DNA from: Achromobacter sp. UMC71
GTDB taxonomy: Bacteria; Pseudomonadota; Gammaproteobacteria; Burkholderiales; Burkholderiaceae_B
Length of the DNA stretch: 64,000 nt
Direction: 5' to 3'
NCBI RefSeq assembly: GCF_014170305.1
Contig: NZ_LZZT01000044.1
Coordinates: 1-64,000 of the forward strand
The notes beneath the pieces are model-generated. The model saw only the letters and a program-made list of their open reading frames with translations, had not been told where the DNA came from and did no database searches. Within the stretch, counting starts at the first letter, position 1. Every line of letters begins with the position of its first letter. The position numbers were made by a program, and so were the translations under genes. Shown here one piece after another: positions 50,491 through 59,465 of this stretch.

Positions 50491-52953
50491 TCAGAAATCC
50501 ATCGACGCCGACAGCATCAAGGTCCGCGGCACGCCTTGCGAAATCGTGCCGTAGGAGGCCACGCCGGACCAGTAGCCGCGGTTGAACAGGTTGACCACGT
50601 TGGCGCGCAGGGTCACGTCCTTGCCCTGGACCCGCGTGACATAGCGCGCGCCCAGGTCGAAGGTGGTCCACGCGGGCACCGACTGTGTGTTGGCCTGGTT
50701 CACGTATTCCTTGCCCGTGTGGATGACGCTGCCGGTCACCGTCAGGCCCGTGACCCAGGGCGTATCCCATTCGGCGCTCAGGTTGGCCATCACGCGCGGC
50801 ACGCCGACGGGCCGGTTACCCACCGTGGCGGGGTTGTTGGTGCGCGTCAGTTCGGCGTCCAGCAAGGTCACTCCGCCCAACAGGCGCAAGCCGCGCAGGG
50901 GTTCGCCAGACAGGTTCAGTTCCAGGCCGCGGTTGCGCTGCTCGCTGTCGGCGCCGTAGACGTTGCCGGTCAACTGGCCGCTGGGCTTGGTGATCTCGAA
51001 GGCGCTCAGGGTCAGCATCGCGCTGTCCAGGTCCACCTTGATGCCGACTTCCTTCTGCTTGGCCCGGTAGGGCTTGAACACCTGCCCCGCGTTGGACGCG
51101 GTGGCCGGCGCCACGTCGCCCTTGCTCAGGCCTTCGATGTAGTTGGCATACAGCGACACGTTGCTCCAGGGCTTGACCACCAGACCGGCCAGCGGCGTGG
51201 TGGCGCTTTCGTCGTAGCTGAGCGTGCGCGCGCCGGTCGTGGCGTTGAAGTTGCGCGACTCGATGCGCTGCTGGCGCACCCCCAGCGTCAATTGCGCGCG
51301 CTCGTCCAGGATGCTCATCGTGTCGGCCAGCGCAAAGCCGGTCAGGTCCGACGACGACACCTTGGGCAGGTTGGCCGGCGCGGGGATGAACTGCTCGGGG
51401 CGGGTCACCGGGTGGTAGATATTGGACGACAGCGGCTTGCCCATCACGCTGGCTTGCAGGTTGCGGTCGCTGTACAGGCTGCCCATGAAACTGATGGCGT
51501 GGCGCACCGGGCCGGTATCCAGCTTGGCGCGCAGACCCGCGTTGTAGGTGCTGCGGTCGATCTGGAATTTCGAGTTGTTCGGCGTCACCAGCGTATCGCC
51601 CGCGGCGTTGACGATGGTGGGCGTCTGGTCCGACAGGCGGGTGATGTAGGTGTCCGAGCCGCCCGCATCGGCAAACACGGTCAGGCGGTCGCTGACGTCG
51701 TATTCCACGCGCAGCAGCGCCGACTGGCCGTCGGATTTCCACCAGCCCCAAGGCTGGGTCGCATTGCGGCGGCCATCCGGCGCAGTGGGCACTTGCAGGC
51801 CCGAAGCCACCAGGAACGGCCGCGTCGGCGCGTCGACCTTTTCGTTCTGCATCAGCACGTCCAGCGAGGCGCGCAAGCGGGTGCCCTGGTAGTCCAGCGA
51901 CAGCGCGCCGATGTCGGTGCGCGAATGCAGGTTGTCCAGAGGCGTATCGCCCTGCCGGTGCATGGCGTTGACCCGCAAGCCCCATTCGCCGTCGTTGCCG
52001 AAGCGCCGGCTCAGGTCCACCCGGCCGCCGAACTGGGATGAGCCCATGTAATCCGCCGACAGGCGCGTCAGGTCCTCGGCCAGCGCGCGCTTGGGCACCA
52101 TGTTGATCACACCGCCCACGCCGCTGTTGGGCGACATGCCGTACAGCAGCGCCGCCGGCCCTTTCAACACTTCGACCCGCTCGATGTAGTCGGTGAACAC
52201 GTGGTAATTGGGCGCCACGCCATAGACCCCGTCGAACGCAATCTCGCCCAGGTTGCCTTCGCCGATGGGAAAGCCGCGGATGTAGAACGAATCCGTCACG
52301 CCGCCGATCTGGCCGGTAAAGCGCACCGAGGAATCCACGTTCAGGGCGTCGGCCAGCGTTACCGCCTGGCGGTTGGCGAGCAGGTCCGAGGTGTAGTGGG
52401 TCACGCTGAAGGGCGAGTCCATCACGTCTTGGTTGCCCAGCAGGCCGAGCCGGCCGCCCCGCGCCACCTGGCCGCCGGCATACTCGACGGGCAAGGCCGA
52501 CGGGCTGACGCCTGCGGCCGCCACAGTCACCGCCGGCAATGTCGTCACGCCGCCCTCGGCCGCCGGCAGCTTGCGCAGCGAGTAGGCGCCGCCGCCCTGC
52601 TCGGCCAAGGCGTAGCCGGACCCGGCGAGCAGCCGCGCAAAGCCGTCGCGCACGGTATAGACGCCATTCAGGCCGCCGCTGCGCTGCCCGGCTAGCAGGG
52701 CCGGATCGAACGACAGCGGCACGCCGGCCGCGGCGGCAAACTGGGCCAGCACGTCACCCAACGGACCCGCGCCGATGGCGTAGACCTTGCCGGCCGTGGC
52801 GCTGGCCGTTTCCGCCGCCTTGACGGACGGCGCAAGCGACGTCGCGAACAGCAGCGCAACCCCCAGGCTGACGGCCCTGACCGCGCCCCCCACGGGCAAG
52901 GACGCCGCCAGGGCGCGGCGAACGGGCAAGGCGGGCAAGCTTGGCGAAACCAT
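50491..52953 (-). CDS. TonB-dependent siderophore receptor with STN domain (system 1)
   Basis: An 820-residue transducer-type receptor. Signal peptide to about residue 46, then the STN signalling domain (YAIGAGPLGDVLAQFAAAAGVPLSFDPALL ... GSGYALAEQGGGAYSLRKL), plug domain (DSFYIRGFPI, YIERVEVLKGPAALLYGMSPNSGVGG) and beta-barrel ending LMLSASMDF. The STN domain passes ligand occupancy to a FecR protein; the fecR and sigma genes lie immediately upstream in the same direction. GAAGGA precedes the ATG. Probably imports a ferric siderophore. Confidence 0.94.
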   Translation of the reverse strand: MVSPSLPALPVRRALAASLPVGGAVRAVSLGVALLFATSLAPSVKAAETASATAGKVYAIGAGPLGDVLAQFAAAAGVPLSFDPALLAGQRSGGLNGVYTVRDGFARLLAGSGYALAEQGGGAYSLRKLPAAEGGVTTLPAVTVAAAGVSPSALPVEYAGGQVARGGRLGLLGNQDVMDSPFSVTHYTSDLLANRQAVTLADALNVDSSVRFTGQIGGVTDSFYIRGFPIGEGNLGEIAFDGVYGVAPNYHVFTDYIERVEVLKGPAALLYGMSPNSGVGGVINMVPKRALAEDLTRLSADYMGSSQFGGRVDLSRRFGNDGEWGLRVNAMHRQGDTPLDNLHSRTDIGALSLDYQGTRLRASLDVLMQNEKVDAPTRPFLVASGLQVPTAPDGRRNATQPWGWWKSDGQSALLRVEYDVSDRLTVFADAGGSDTYITRLSDQTPTIVNAAGDTLVTPNNSKFQIDRSTYNAGLRAKLDTGPVRHAISFMGSLYSDRNLQASVMGKPLSSNIYHPVTRPEQFIPAPANLPKVSSSDLTGFALADTMSILDERAQLTLGVRQQRIESRNFNATTGARTLSYDESATTPLAGLVVKPWSNVSLYANYIEGLSKGDVAPATASNAGQVFKPYRAKQKEVGIKVDLDSAMLTLSAFEITKPSGQLTGNVYGADSEQRNRGLELNLSGEPLRGLRLLGGVTLLDAELTRTNNPATVGNRPVGVPRVMANLSAEWDTPWVTGLTVTGSVIHTGKEYVNQANTQSVPAWTTFDLGARYVTRVQGKDVTLRANVVNLFNRGYWSGVASYGTISQGVPRTLMLSASMDF

Positions 52954-53088
52954 GTGACGATCCTTCGTTAGGGGCTGGGCATCGCGGACACGCCGCGATC
53001 ATTCACCCGGTACACCGGACGAAGGCAGAAAAAGTGTCAGGAGAACGGCGATTAATTTGTAACGGCCAGATGGGCGCGCCCCGGACGC

Positions 53089-54042
53089 TCAGCGCGCCGT
53101 GACGCTGACCCAATACGGCGTGACCCGGCTGACCCGCACGGACAGCGTCTTTTCCAGCAGACGCAGGCTTGCATCGGTGTCGCGCAGCGGAAACGCCCCG
53201 GACACGCGCAAATCCGCGACGGTGGGATCGCAGCGCAGGATCCCGCGCCGGTAGCGGCCCAGTTCGTCTACCAGATCGGCCAACCGCCAGTTGGCCGCGG
53301 CCAGCATGCCATGCTCCCAGGACCCCAGCGCCGGGTCCGCGTTGGCGACCGGCCCGATCTGTCCGGCGTCGAACACCGCCTGCTCATGGACGTGCAGCAC
53401 GCGGTGCGCGCCGCCCCCGGCGGGCGCGATATCCACCGCGCCGTCGAACACCGCCACGCGTACGCTGGCGCCCTCGTCGCGCACCAGGAAACGCGTACCC
53501 AACGCCTGCACCGTGCCCTGCGCCGTGCGCACGATGAAGGGCCGATGAAGGGGCGACGGGTCCTTGCCAGTGGTCAACAGGATCTCGCCCGCACGCAGCC
53601 AGATAACGCGCTGAACCGCGGTGTACTGGATGTCCACCGCCGTCGCAGTGTTCAACAGCAGTTGCGTGCCATCGGCCAACTGCATGCGGCGCTGCTCACC
53701 CGTGGCCGTGCGCGCGTCCGCGGCCCATTCGCGCCACGGCAATTCACGCCAGGCCAGCCACGCGGCCGGGCCCAGCGCCACCAGCCCCGCCATCGTGCGC
53801 AAGACCTGGCGCCGGCCAGGTTGGTCCATGCCGCGCAGCGCCTGCGCGCCCACGGCGGGCGGCACTTGCCCGAAACTGCGCAGCATGTCCTGCGCGCGGG
53901 CCCAGGCCGCGGCATGCGCCGCGCTGCGGCCGCGCCAGCGTTCAAAGGCCGCATGATCCGACGCCGACAGGGTTTCGGATTGGAACCGCACCAGCCAGCC
54001 GGCGGCCTCTTCCAGGATGGCGCGGTCCGGCACGGCCGTCAC
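53089..54042 (-). CDS. FecR family anti-sigma regulator (system 1)
   Basis: A 317-residue inner membrane regulator. DUF4880-like N-terminus (AILEEAAGWLVRFQSETLSASDHAAFERWRGRSAAHAAAWARAQ), a membrane segment (LRTMAGLVALGPAAWLAW) with neighbouring Arg residues, and the periplasmic FecR domain (GEQRRMQLADGTQLLLNTATAVDI ... RPFIVRTAQGTVQALGTRFLVRD). The GTG start overlaps the sigma gene stop (GTGA), so they are coupled. It should receive the signal from the STN domain of the receptor at 50491. Confidence 0.93.
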   Translation of the reverse strand: MTAVPDRAILEEAAGWLVRFQSETLSASDHAAFERWRGRSAAHAAAWARAQDMLRSFGQVPPAVGAQALRGMDQPGRRQVLRTMAGLVALGPAAWLAWRELPWREWAADARTATGEQRRMQLADGTQLLLNTATAVDIQYTAVQRVIWLRAGEILLTTGKDPSPLHRPFIVRTAQGTVQALGTRFLVRDEGASVRVAVFDGAVDIAPAGGGAHRVLHVHEQAVFDAGQIGPVANADPALGSWEHGMLAAANWRLADLVDELGRYRRGILRCDPTVADLRVSGAFPLRDTDASLRLLEKTLSVRVSRVTPYWVSVTAR

Positions 54043-54560
54043 GCCGCGCTCGCGTGGTAGGCGACCAGGCAGGCGGTCAGCGCCTTTTGCATGTGCCGCT
54101 TGACCGTGGCCAGCGACACACGCTGCGCCTGCGCGATTTCCGCATAGCCCAGGCCATCGAACTGCGAGGCCAGGAAGATCGCGCGCGTCTTGGCGGGGAG
54201 CGTGCGCAAGGTGGCATCGATGGCGTACAGGGTTTCCAGGATCAGCGCGCGCACTTCCGGCGATGGCGTCTCGCGCTCGGGCAACCGCGCGGCGGCGGCC
54301 TGATAGGCGTCCTCCAGCGCGCGGCGGCGCCAATGGTCCACCACCAGGCCCTTGGCGATATGCGTCAGCAGCGCGCGCGGCTCATCGCCGGCGCCGGCGC
54401 GCACGCGCGCCGCCATCAGCCGCACGAAGGTATCGTGGGCCAGATCGGCGGCATCGAAGGAATTGCCAAGCTTCTTGCGCAGCCACATCGACAGCCAGGC
54501 GTGGTGGTCGCGGTAGATCTGCGTGACGGCGTCGTTGGGCAGGGAGTCGGCTGAAGACAC
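54039..54560 (-). CDS. ECF sigma factor, FecI type (system 1)
   Basis: A 173-residue iron-starvation sigma factor. Region 2: WLRKKLGNSFDAADLAHDTFVRLMAAR; region 4: TLPAKTRAIFLASQFDGLGYAEIAQAQRVSLATVKRHMQKAL. GTG start. A Fur-box-like dyad lies 23 bases upstream. It directs transcription of the receptor gene of its own cluster. Confidence 0.93.
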   Translation of the reverse strand: MSSADSLPNDAVTQIYRDHHAWLSMWLRKKLGNSFDAADLAHDTFVRLMAARVRAGAGDEPRALLTHIAKGLVVDHWRRRALEDAYQAAAARLPERETPSPEVRALILETLYAIDATLRTLPAKTRAIFLASQFDGLGYAEIAQAQRVSLATVKRHMQKALTACLVAYHASAA

Positions 54561-54583
54561 GGCGCGGTTCGCGATGGAATCTA

Positions 54584-54602
54584 AATAGGAATTGTTACTA
54601 TT
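54584..54602. promoter_or_regulatory. Fur-box-like dyad upstream of sigma factor 1
   Basis: 19-bp AT-rich dyad with arms AATAG / CTATT; about 11 of 19 positions fit the Fur consensus GATAATGATAATCATTATC. Weaker than the site at 58871 but placed correctly for iron repression. Confidence 0.45.
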
Positions 54603-54673
54603 CTACTCCATGAGGAAGGGGCGCGGGTTCGACTCTCGCAAACAGGGGGCCGCCGCCGGCCCGGCCCTGCGCC

Positions 54674-57070
54674 CTAGAACGTCGCCTTCAGGTTCAGGAA
54701 CACGCTGCGCGGCTCACCGTAGTAGACCTGGTTGGCCACGCCGCCCAGGTAGTACTTCTTGTCGAACAGGTTGTTCACGTTCAACTGTGCCGACAGCCGC
54801 GAATTGAAGTCGTAACGCGCCATCAGGTTGAACAGCGCATAGGCCTTCTGCTTGGCGGTGACGCTGCCTTCACCCAGCTCAACGTTGGTGTAGGTGCTGA
54901 TCTGCCAGTTGACGCCCCCCCCCAGCGTCAGCTTGCTCCACGCGCCCGGCAGGCGGTACGTGGTGAACAGCATCGCCGTGGCGCGCGGGCGTTCGGTGTT
55001 GACCGACACGCCGTGCACGTCGCGGCTGGTGTAGTACGTGCCGCCCAGCGTCGTGTTCCAGCCCGGCGCCAGCTGGCCGGTCACTTCCATTTCGATGCCG
55101 CGCGTGGTGACGCCGTCAGCGGTCTTGTAGGCGCCGTCGGTTGAGCCCGGCACCATGTAGCCCTGGTCCGGCACGCCGGTCTTGCTTTCCTTGACCTTGA
55201 ACAGCGCTACGGACGCGTTGAGCCGGCCATCCAGGTATTCGCCCTTGACGCCCACCTCGTAGTTCTGGCCTTCCACCGGATCCAGGTAGTTGCCGTTGCG
55301 GTCGCGATAATCCTGCGGCTGGAAGATGTCGGTATAACTGGCGTAGGCCGAGTAGGTGCTATTGATGTCGTAGACCAGGCCGGCGTACGGAATCAGGCGC
55401 GAATCCTTCTGGTCGCGCGTCGGCGACCGCGACTGCCAGGTGGCATAGCGGCTGCCGGTGATCAGCGTCAGGCTGTCGCTCAGCGACCAGCGCGCCGCGG
55501 CATAGGCGCCGCGCTGATGCGTCACGGTGTCGCGCAGTGTCGTGGTCGTCCAGTTCGGTTGCGCGTACGAGCCGTCCCAGTCGTAGAACGACCCCGTGTC
55601 CGGCATGGCGCCCTCGCGGCCATAGCTGTAGAAGTCTTCGCTGTAACGGCTGCGCATGGCGCCCAGCACCAGTTCATGGCGGCGTCCCAGCAGCTGGAAC
55701 GGCCCCTTGACCTGCAAGTTCAGCGAGGTCTGCTGGGCGTACGAATTCCAGTAACCCGGCAGCGCTCTCAGCCCCGTGCCGGTGTCGCGGTCGGGCTGGC
55801 CGTACAGGTACAGCAGCTTGGCGTCGTACTTGCTCTTGCGCAGCGACCAGTCGGCCTTGGCCTCCCAGTCGTTGTCGAACCGGTGCGACAGCGACGCGAA
55901 CGTGGTGCGCTGGGTGGTGTGCCAATAGGTCCAGTCGGCCGCGGTGGTTTTCGAGCGGCGCCAATCGGTGGGCGTGCCGTCACTGAACACCACCGGCAGG
56001 CTGCCCCAGGTGGTGCCGCGCGGCCGCTTGTCCTGCGAATCCATGCCCACGCTGAGCGTGGTCGACGGCGTCAGGTCCGCATCGATCACGCCGTAGAACA
56101 CCTTCTTGTCCGTGTGGTAGAGGTCGATGTAGGAATCCTTCTTCTGGTACAGCGCCACCATGCGCGCCCGCACCGTGCCTTCCTGGTTCAGCGGCGTGCT
56201 CAGGTCGACTGAACTGCGGAACTGGTTCCACGAGCCCACGCCGGCGTTGACCGAGCCGGTGAATTCCCGGCTGTTGGCGTGCTTGCGTACCAGGTTGATC
56301 GAGGCCGACGGATTGCCCGCTCCAGTCATCAGGCCGGTTGCGCCGCGCACCACCTCGATGCGATCGTAGATGATGGAATCGTTATCCGACTCGCCGTACA
56401 TCGACAGCCCGATCGTGGTCGGCACACCGTCGTACTGCAGGTTGTCGATGTAGAAACCGCGCGACCAGAAATCGGTGCGGTCGCTGTCTTCGGCCACCAC
56501 CTGCACGCCCACCACGTTGCTCATCACTTCGTCCAGCGACCGCAGGTTCTGGTCCTCGATGCGCTGGCGCGTCACCACCGACACCGATTGCGGCGTTTCG
56601 CGCAGCGATAGCGACAGCCCCGTGGCCGCCGCCGTGGCCGGCGTGGTGTAGGACCCGGTGCCCTCGGTCACGGCCGGATCGCGCGCGCCCAGCACCGTCA
56701 CCGGCGCCAGGCTGGTGACGGCGCCGTCGCGCGACAGGATGATGCTATCGCCCTGCCAGCGATAGGCCACGCCCGTGCCTTGCAGCAGGCGGGCCAGCGA
56801 CTGTTCCGGGCTGGCGCTCATGCGCAGGCCCGGCGTGCTCAGGCCGGCGACCACCTCGGGCGCGTAGAACACGCGTTGGCGGGTCTGCGCGGCCCATTGC
56901 AGCAGCGCATCGCCCAGCGGCATCGCGGCGATGTCCACCGCCACCGTGGCCGATTGCGGCTGGGCCTGGGCCACGCCGCTGGCGCCGGCGGCCATGGCCA
57001 GCGACAGCATCAAAGAGGAAAGGGCAAAGCGGGCAGTGGCGCGCGCGGGGCGCCGGGTGGAAAGATTCAC
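54674..57070 (-). CDS. TonB-dependent siderophore receptor with STN domain (system 2)
   Basis: A 798-residue FecA/FpvA-type receptor, GTG start. Signal peptide ends near AQAQPQ; STN domain VDIAAMPLGDALLQWAAQTRQRVFYAPEVVAGL; plug with TPQSVSVVTRQRIEDQNLRSLDEVMSNVVGV and IEVVRGATGLMTGAGNPSASINLVRK; barrel with the ferric-siderophore signature PVEGQNYEVGVKGEY and C-terminal PRSVFLNLKATF. Features resemble receptors for hydroxamate or pyoverdine-like siderophores. Its fecR and sigma partners lie just upstream. Confidence 0.95.
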   Translation of the reverse strand: MNLSTRRPARATARFALSSLMLSLAMAAGASGVAQAQPQSATVAVDIAAMPLGDALLQWAAQTRQRVFYAPEVVAGLSTPGLRMSASPEQSLARLLQGTGVAYRWQGDSIILSRDGAVTSLAPVTVLGARDPAVTEGTGSYTTPATAAATGLSLSLRETPQSVSVVTRQRIEDQNLRSLDEVMSNVVGVQVVAEDSDRTDFWSRGFYIDNLQYDGVPTTIGLSMYGESDNDSIIYDRIEVVRGATGLMTGAGNPSASINLVRKHANSREFTGSVNAGVGSWNQFRSSVDLSTPLNQEGTVRARMVALYQKKDSYIDLYHTDKKVFYGVIDADLTPSTTLSVGMDSQDKRPRGTTWGSLPVVFSDGTPTDWRRSKTTAADWTYWHTTQRTTFASLSHRFDNDWEAKADWSLRKSKYDAKLLYLYGQPDRDTGTGLRALPGYWNSYAQQTSLNLQVKGPFQLLGRRHELVLGAMRSRYSEDFYSYGREGAMPDTGSFYDWDGSYAQPNWTTTTLRDTVTHQRGAYAAARWSLSDSLTLITGSRYATWQSRSPTRDQKDSRLIPYAGLVYDINSTYSAYASYTDIFQPQDYRDRNGNYLDPVEGQNYEVGVKGEYLDGRLNASVALFKVKESKTGVPDQGYMVPGSTDGAYKTADGVTTRGIEMEVTGQLAPGWNTTLGGTYYTSRDVHGVSVNTERPRATAMLFTTYRLPGAWSKLTLGGGVNWQISTYTNVELGEGSVTAKQKAYALFNLMARYDFNSRLSAQLNVNNLFDKKYYLGGVANQVYYGEPRSVFLNLKATF

Positions 57071-57259
57071 GGTCAGCTGCGGGTTGGGTTCAACGGCAAG
57101 AAGGAAGTTCCCATCTCGGGAACGCGGCGCGACGCGCCTTCCTGTCTAGAACGATGCCGCGGCGGAAAAACCTGAATGCCTCGTCCGATTATTTTGTAAC
57201 TGCGCGGGCGCGGCGGCCGATGGCCGGCCTGGGCGCCGCGCGTCGGCATGCCGCCAGCG

Positions 57260-58273
57260 TCAACGCGCCGACACGTCGATGGCCCCATCGGCCGCCGGCG
57301 CCAGCTTGACCGGCGCCACCGCCGGCAATGCGTCCAGCAGCGCCTCGGGCCGGTCCAGGCTGAACGAGGCCGACACGCGCAGGCGTCCGGCCCGGCCGTC
57401 GGCCAGGCGTAACGGCGTGGCCAGATAGCGGTTCATTTCGCTGATCACCTCGGATAGCGGCGCGTTCTTGAACACCACCCGCCCTGTCTGCCAGGCCAGC
57501 GCCGTGTCGACGTCCGTGGGCGCGGGCACCCCGATGGCGCCGCTGCCCGGCACGCGGATGCCGTGCCCGCCGCGCAGCACCGCCAGCCCCAGGTTCCACC
57601 AGTGGCCGCCGGTGACCTCGACCGTGCCCGAGCGCACCAGCACAGTCACTACATCCTCATCGCGCCGCACATCGAACACCGTGCCGGTCACGCGCACCTC
57701 GCCGCTGCCGGCCCGCACCAGGAAGGGCCGCTCGGCGTCGGGGCTGACGGAAAAGAGGATCTCGCCGCCTTGCAGCTCGACCTCGCGGCGGCCGGCGTAA
57801 AACTTGACCTCGGCCAAGGTATTGCCGTTGATCTCGAGCACCGAACCGTCTGGCAGGGTGACCTGCTTGCGCTCGCCGCGGTCGGCGCCCACCACCGTGG
57901 TGAACGACGGCGCCTCGCCGGGCAGGCTCCACCATCCCGCCAACGCCACCAGCGCCAGCACCGCGCAGGCGAAGGCCGCCCGCAGCGGCATCGACACCGG
58001 CCAGCGCAGCGCGGCGCGGCGGACCGTGGGCCGTGCCGGCACCGCGCCGCCCAGCAGGGCCTGGACGCGGTCTTGCGGCAATTGCTCAGCCGCCTGCCCC
58101 AGTTGCTGCATGCGATCGAATTCGCGCGCCGCGTCCGGCTGCTCGCGGCGCCAGCGGGCGAACTGGCGGCGTTCGCGCCGCGTCATGTCGCCCGAGTGCC
58201 AGCGGGCGAACCACCAGGAGGCGGTGGCGGGCTGGCGCGGATCGTCGGCATCGCGGGAAAAGGACTCGGTCAT
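57260..58273 (-). CDS. FecR family anti-sigma regulator (system 2)
   Basis: A 337-residue FecR protein. Cytoplasmic N-terminus (SWWFARWHSGDMTRRERRQFARWRREQPDAAREFDRM), membrane helix (AAFACAVLALVALAGWW, about 100-117) and FecR domain (GERKQVTLPDGSVLEINGNTLAEVKFYAGRREVELQGGEILFSV, RPFLVRAGSGEVRVTGTVFDVRRDEDVVTVLVRSGTVEV), then the STN-contacting C-terminal region. Starts 52 bases after the sigma gene. ATG at 58273 chosen by the family start. Confidence 0.94.
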   Translation of the reverse strand: MTESFSRDADDPRQPATASWWFARWHSGDMTRRERRQFARWRREQPDAAREFDRMQQLGQAAEQLPQDRVQALLGGAVPARPTVRRAALRWPVSMPLRAAFACAVLALVALAGWWSLPGEAPSFTTVVGADRGERKQVTLPDGSVLEINGNTLAEVKFYAGRREVELQGGEILFSVSPDAERPFLVRAGSGEVRVTGTVFDVRRDEDVVTVLVRSGTVEVTGGHWWNLGLAVLRGGHGIRVPGSGAIGVPAPTDVDTALAWQTGRVVFKNAPLSEVISEMNRYLATPLRLADGRAGRLRVSASFSLDRPEALLDALPAVAPVKLAPAADGAIDVSAR

Positions 58274-58325
58274 CGGTGGTTGCCGTCCGCGCCCGGGCGC
58301 GGACTTGAAGTGAAGGAAGACTGCG

Positions 58326-58829
58326 TCATGGCGTGTGCTCGCGCAACCGCGCCTGCACATGTTCGATCGCGCGCATGACGTAGCGTTCAATCATATTCTT
58401 GGATAGCCCCATGCAGGTGGCGACCTCGGCCTGGGTCCAGCCCTCGATGCGGTTCAGGACGAACGCCTGGCGGCACTTGGGCGGCAACTCGCCCAGCACG
58501 CGGGCCAGGTCATCGGCCAGCCGCGCCGCGCGCAGCGGCGCGTCGGGGTCGGCCATGGCCGGCTGATCGTCTTCGCCCAGTTCGTCCAGCGGCACATGCT
58601 GCTCGCGGCTCTGCCGGCGCCAGCGGTCGATCAGGCGATGTCCGGCCACCTGGAACAGATAGCCGCGCGCCTTGACCGCCACGCTGCCATCCGCCTTCAG
58701 CAGATGCTCGATCGCGTCGTGCGCGGCGTCCTCGGCGTCGTGCCGGTTACCCGAACGGCGCGTCCATGCGCCGATCAGCTCGTCATAGCAGGCGAGCCAT
58801 CCGGGGCGGGACGAGGCGGGGCGGGACAT
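58326..58829 (-). CDS. ECF sigma factor, FecI type (system 2)
   Basis: A 167-residue sigma factor. Region 2: YDELIGAWTRRSGNRHDAEDAAHDAIEHLL and LFQVAGHRLIDRWRRQSR; region 4: ELPPKCRQAFVLNRIEGWTQAEVATCMGLSKNMIERYVMRAIEHVQ. A good Fur box is 42 bases upstream, so the sigma gene should be iron-repressed; its likely target is the receptor gene at 54674-57070. Confidence 0.94.
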   Translation of the reverse strand: MSRPASSRPGWLACYDELIGAWTRRSGNRHDAEDAAHDAIEHLLKADGSVAVKARGYLFQVAGHRLIDRWRRQSREQHVPLDELGEDDQPAMADPDAPLRAARLADDLARVLGELPPKCRQAFVLNRIEGWTQAEVATCMGLSKNMIERYVMRAIEHVQARLREHTP

Positions 58830-58870
58830 GGATCGATCCGGTAGCGTAGGGTGACAACGCTGCGGATTTT

Positions 58871-58889
58871 ACAAATAATTCTCATTATC
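58871..58889. promoter_or_regulatory. Fur box upstream of sigma factor 2
   Basis: On the minus strand GATAATGAGAATTATTTGT, matching 14 of 19 positions of GATAATGATAATCATTATC. It is 42 bases before the sigma factor start. Confidence 0.75.
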
Positions 58890-58937
58890 GCAACCCTGCC
58901 CTGCGCCGGACCGCCCCCCTGTCCCCGTCATTCGGTC

Positions 58938-59180
58938 CTAATAATCCATCGGCACATGGCTTTGCGCCGCGCGTATCTCCTGGATGTGCCGTTCGGCCTC
59001 CTGCCTTTCGGCGGCCAGCGGCAAGGCGCGCCAGCTGATCATGTTGCCCGGCGCCTTGGCCGGCATCCATCCCAACACGCTGTACAACGAAATCGAGGTA
59101 CCGCCCGTATCCAGCCTGGTCTCGTAATAGCCCTGCCGTTCCGGCGTTTTGTCGCCGGACACCCACTCCAACTGAGACAT
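58938..59180 (-). CDS. Small hypothetical protein
   Basis: An 80-residue soluble protein: MSQLEWVSGDKTPERQGYYETRL, then GGTSISLYSVLGWMPAKAPGNMISWRALPL and a charged helix AAERQEAERHIQEIRAAQSHV. GAGAGGA lies about nine bases before the ATG, a good ribosome binding site, and composition is protein-like. The middle (PERQGYYETRL ... WRALP) recalls short DUF551-like, phage-associated proteins, but I cannot confirm this. No partner gene seen. Confidence 0.6.
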   Translation of the reverse strand: MSQLEWVSGDKTPERQGYYETRLDTGGTSISLYSVLGWMPAKAPGNMISWRALPLAAERQEAERHIQEIRAAQSHVPMDY

Positions 59181-59358
59181 CTTGTCGTCCTCTCGTAAAG
59201 CGCTTGCGTGAAGCCCCGGTTCCCACGAAACCGGCGCCTCCGTTTGATCGTATAGCGCGGCCTTGCTCCTGATAAGCGCACGATGCGCCGCCTTTTCAAT
59301 TCTTGACAGAGGGAAATCCCTAGGATTTTTCCGAAACGCGATTGCTAAAGCAGGAACT

Positions 59359-59450
59359 CAGGCGCTAGGATGCCGCAAAGCATTCTTACAAAACCTGGGC
59401 CGCGCGCATCATGCGGCCGTAGGGCAGCCCTCCGTCGGTTGCGGGCTTTT
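59359..59450 (+). other. Structured RNA leader of the EIIC-EAL gene
   Basis: Three successive hairpins can form just before the gene. A: GGATGC-CGCAAA-GCATTC (59368-59385) closed by CAGG/CCTG (59359 and 59397 ends). B: GGCCGC / GCGGCC (59398-59403, 59413-59418). C: AGCCC / GGGCT followed by TTTT (59426-59450), like a weak attenuator. TTGACA at 59303 and dyad AAATCC-CTA-GGATTT (59314-59328) lie upstream. Confidence 0.45.
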
Positions 59451-59465
59451 AAGGGCGAAACCGGT

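Noticed and set aside
59351-59465. GEMM-I c-di-GMP riboswitch upstream of the EIIC-EAL gene
   Set aside because: CGCAAAGC is present but the GAAA tetraloop hairpin, the GGCAAAC segment and the receptor helix are not recognisable, so I list only an unassigned structured leader.
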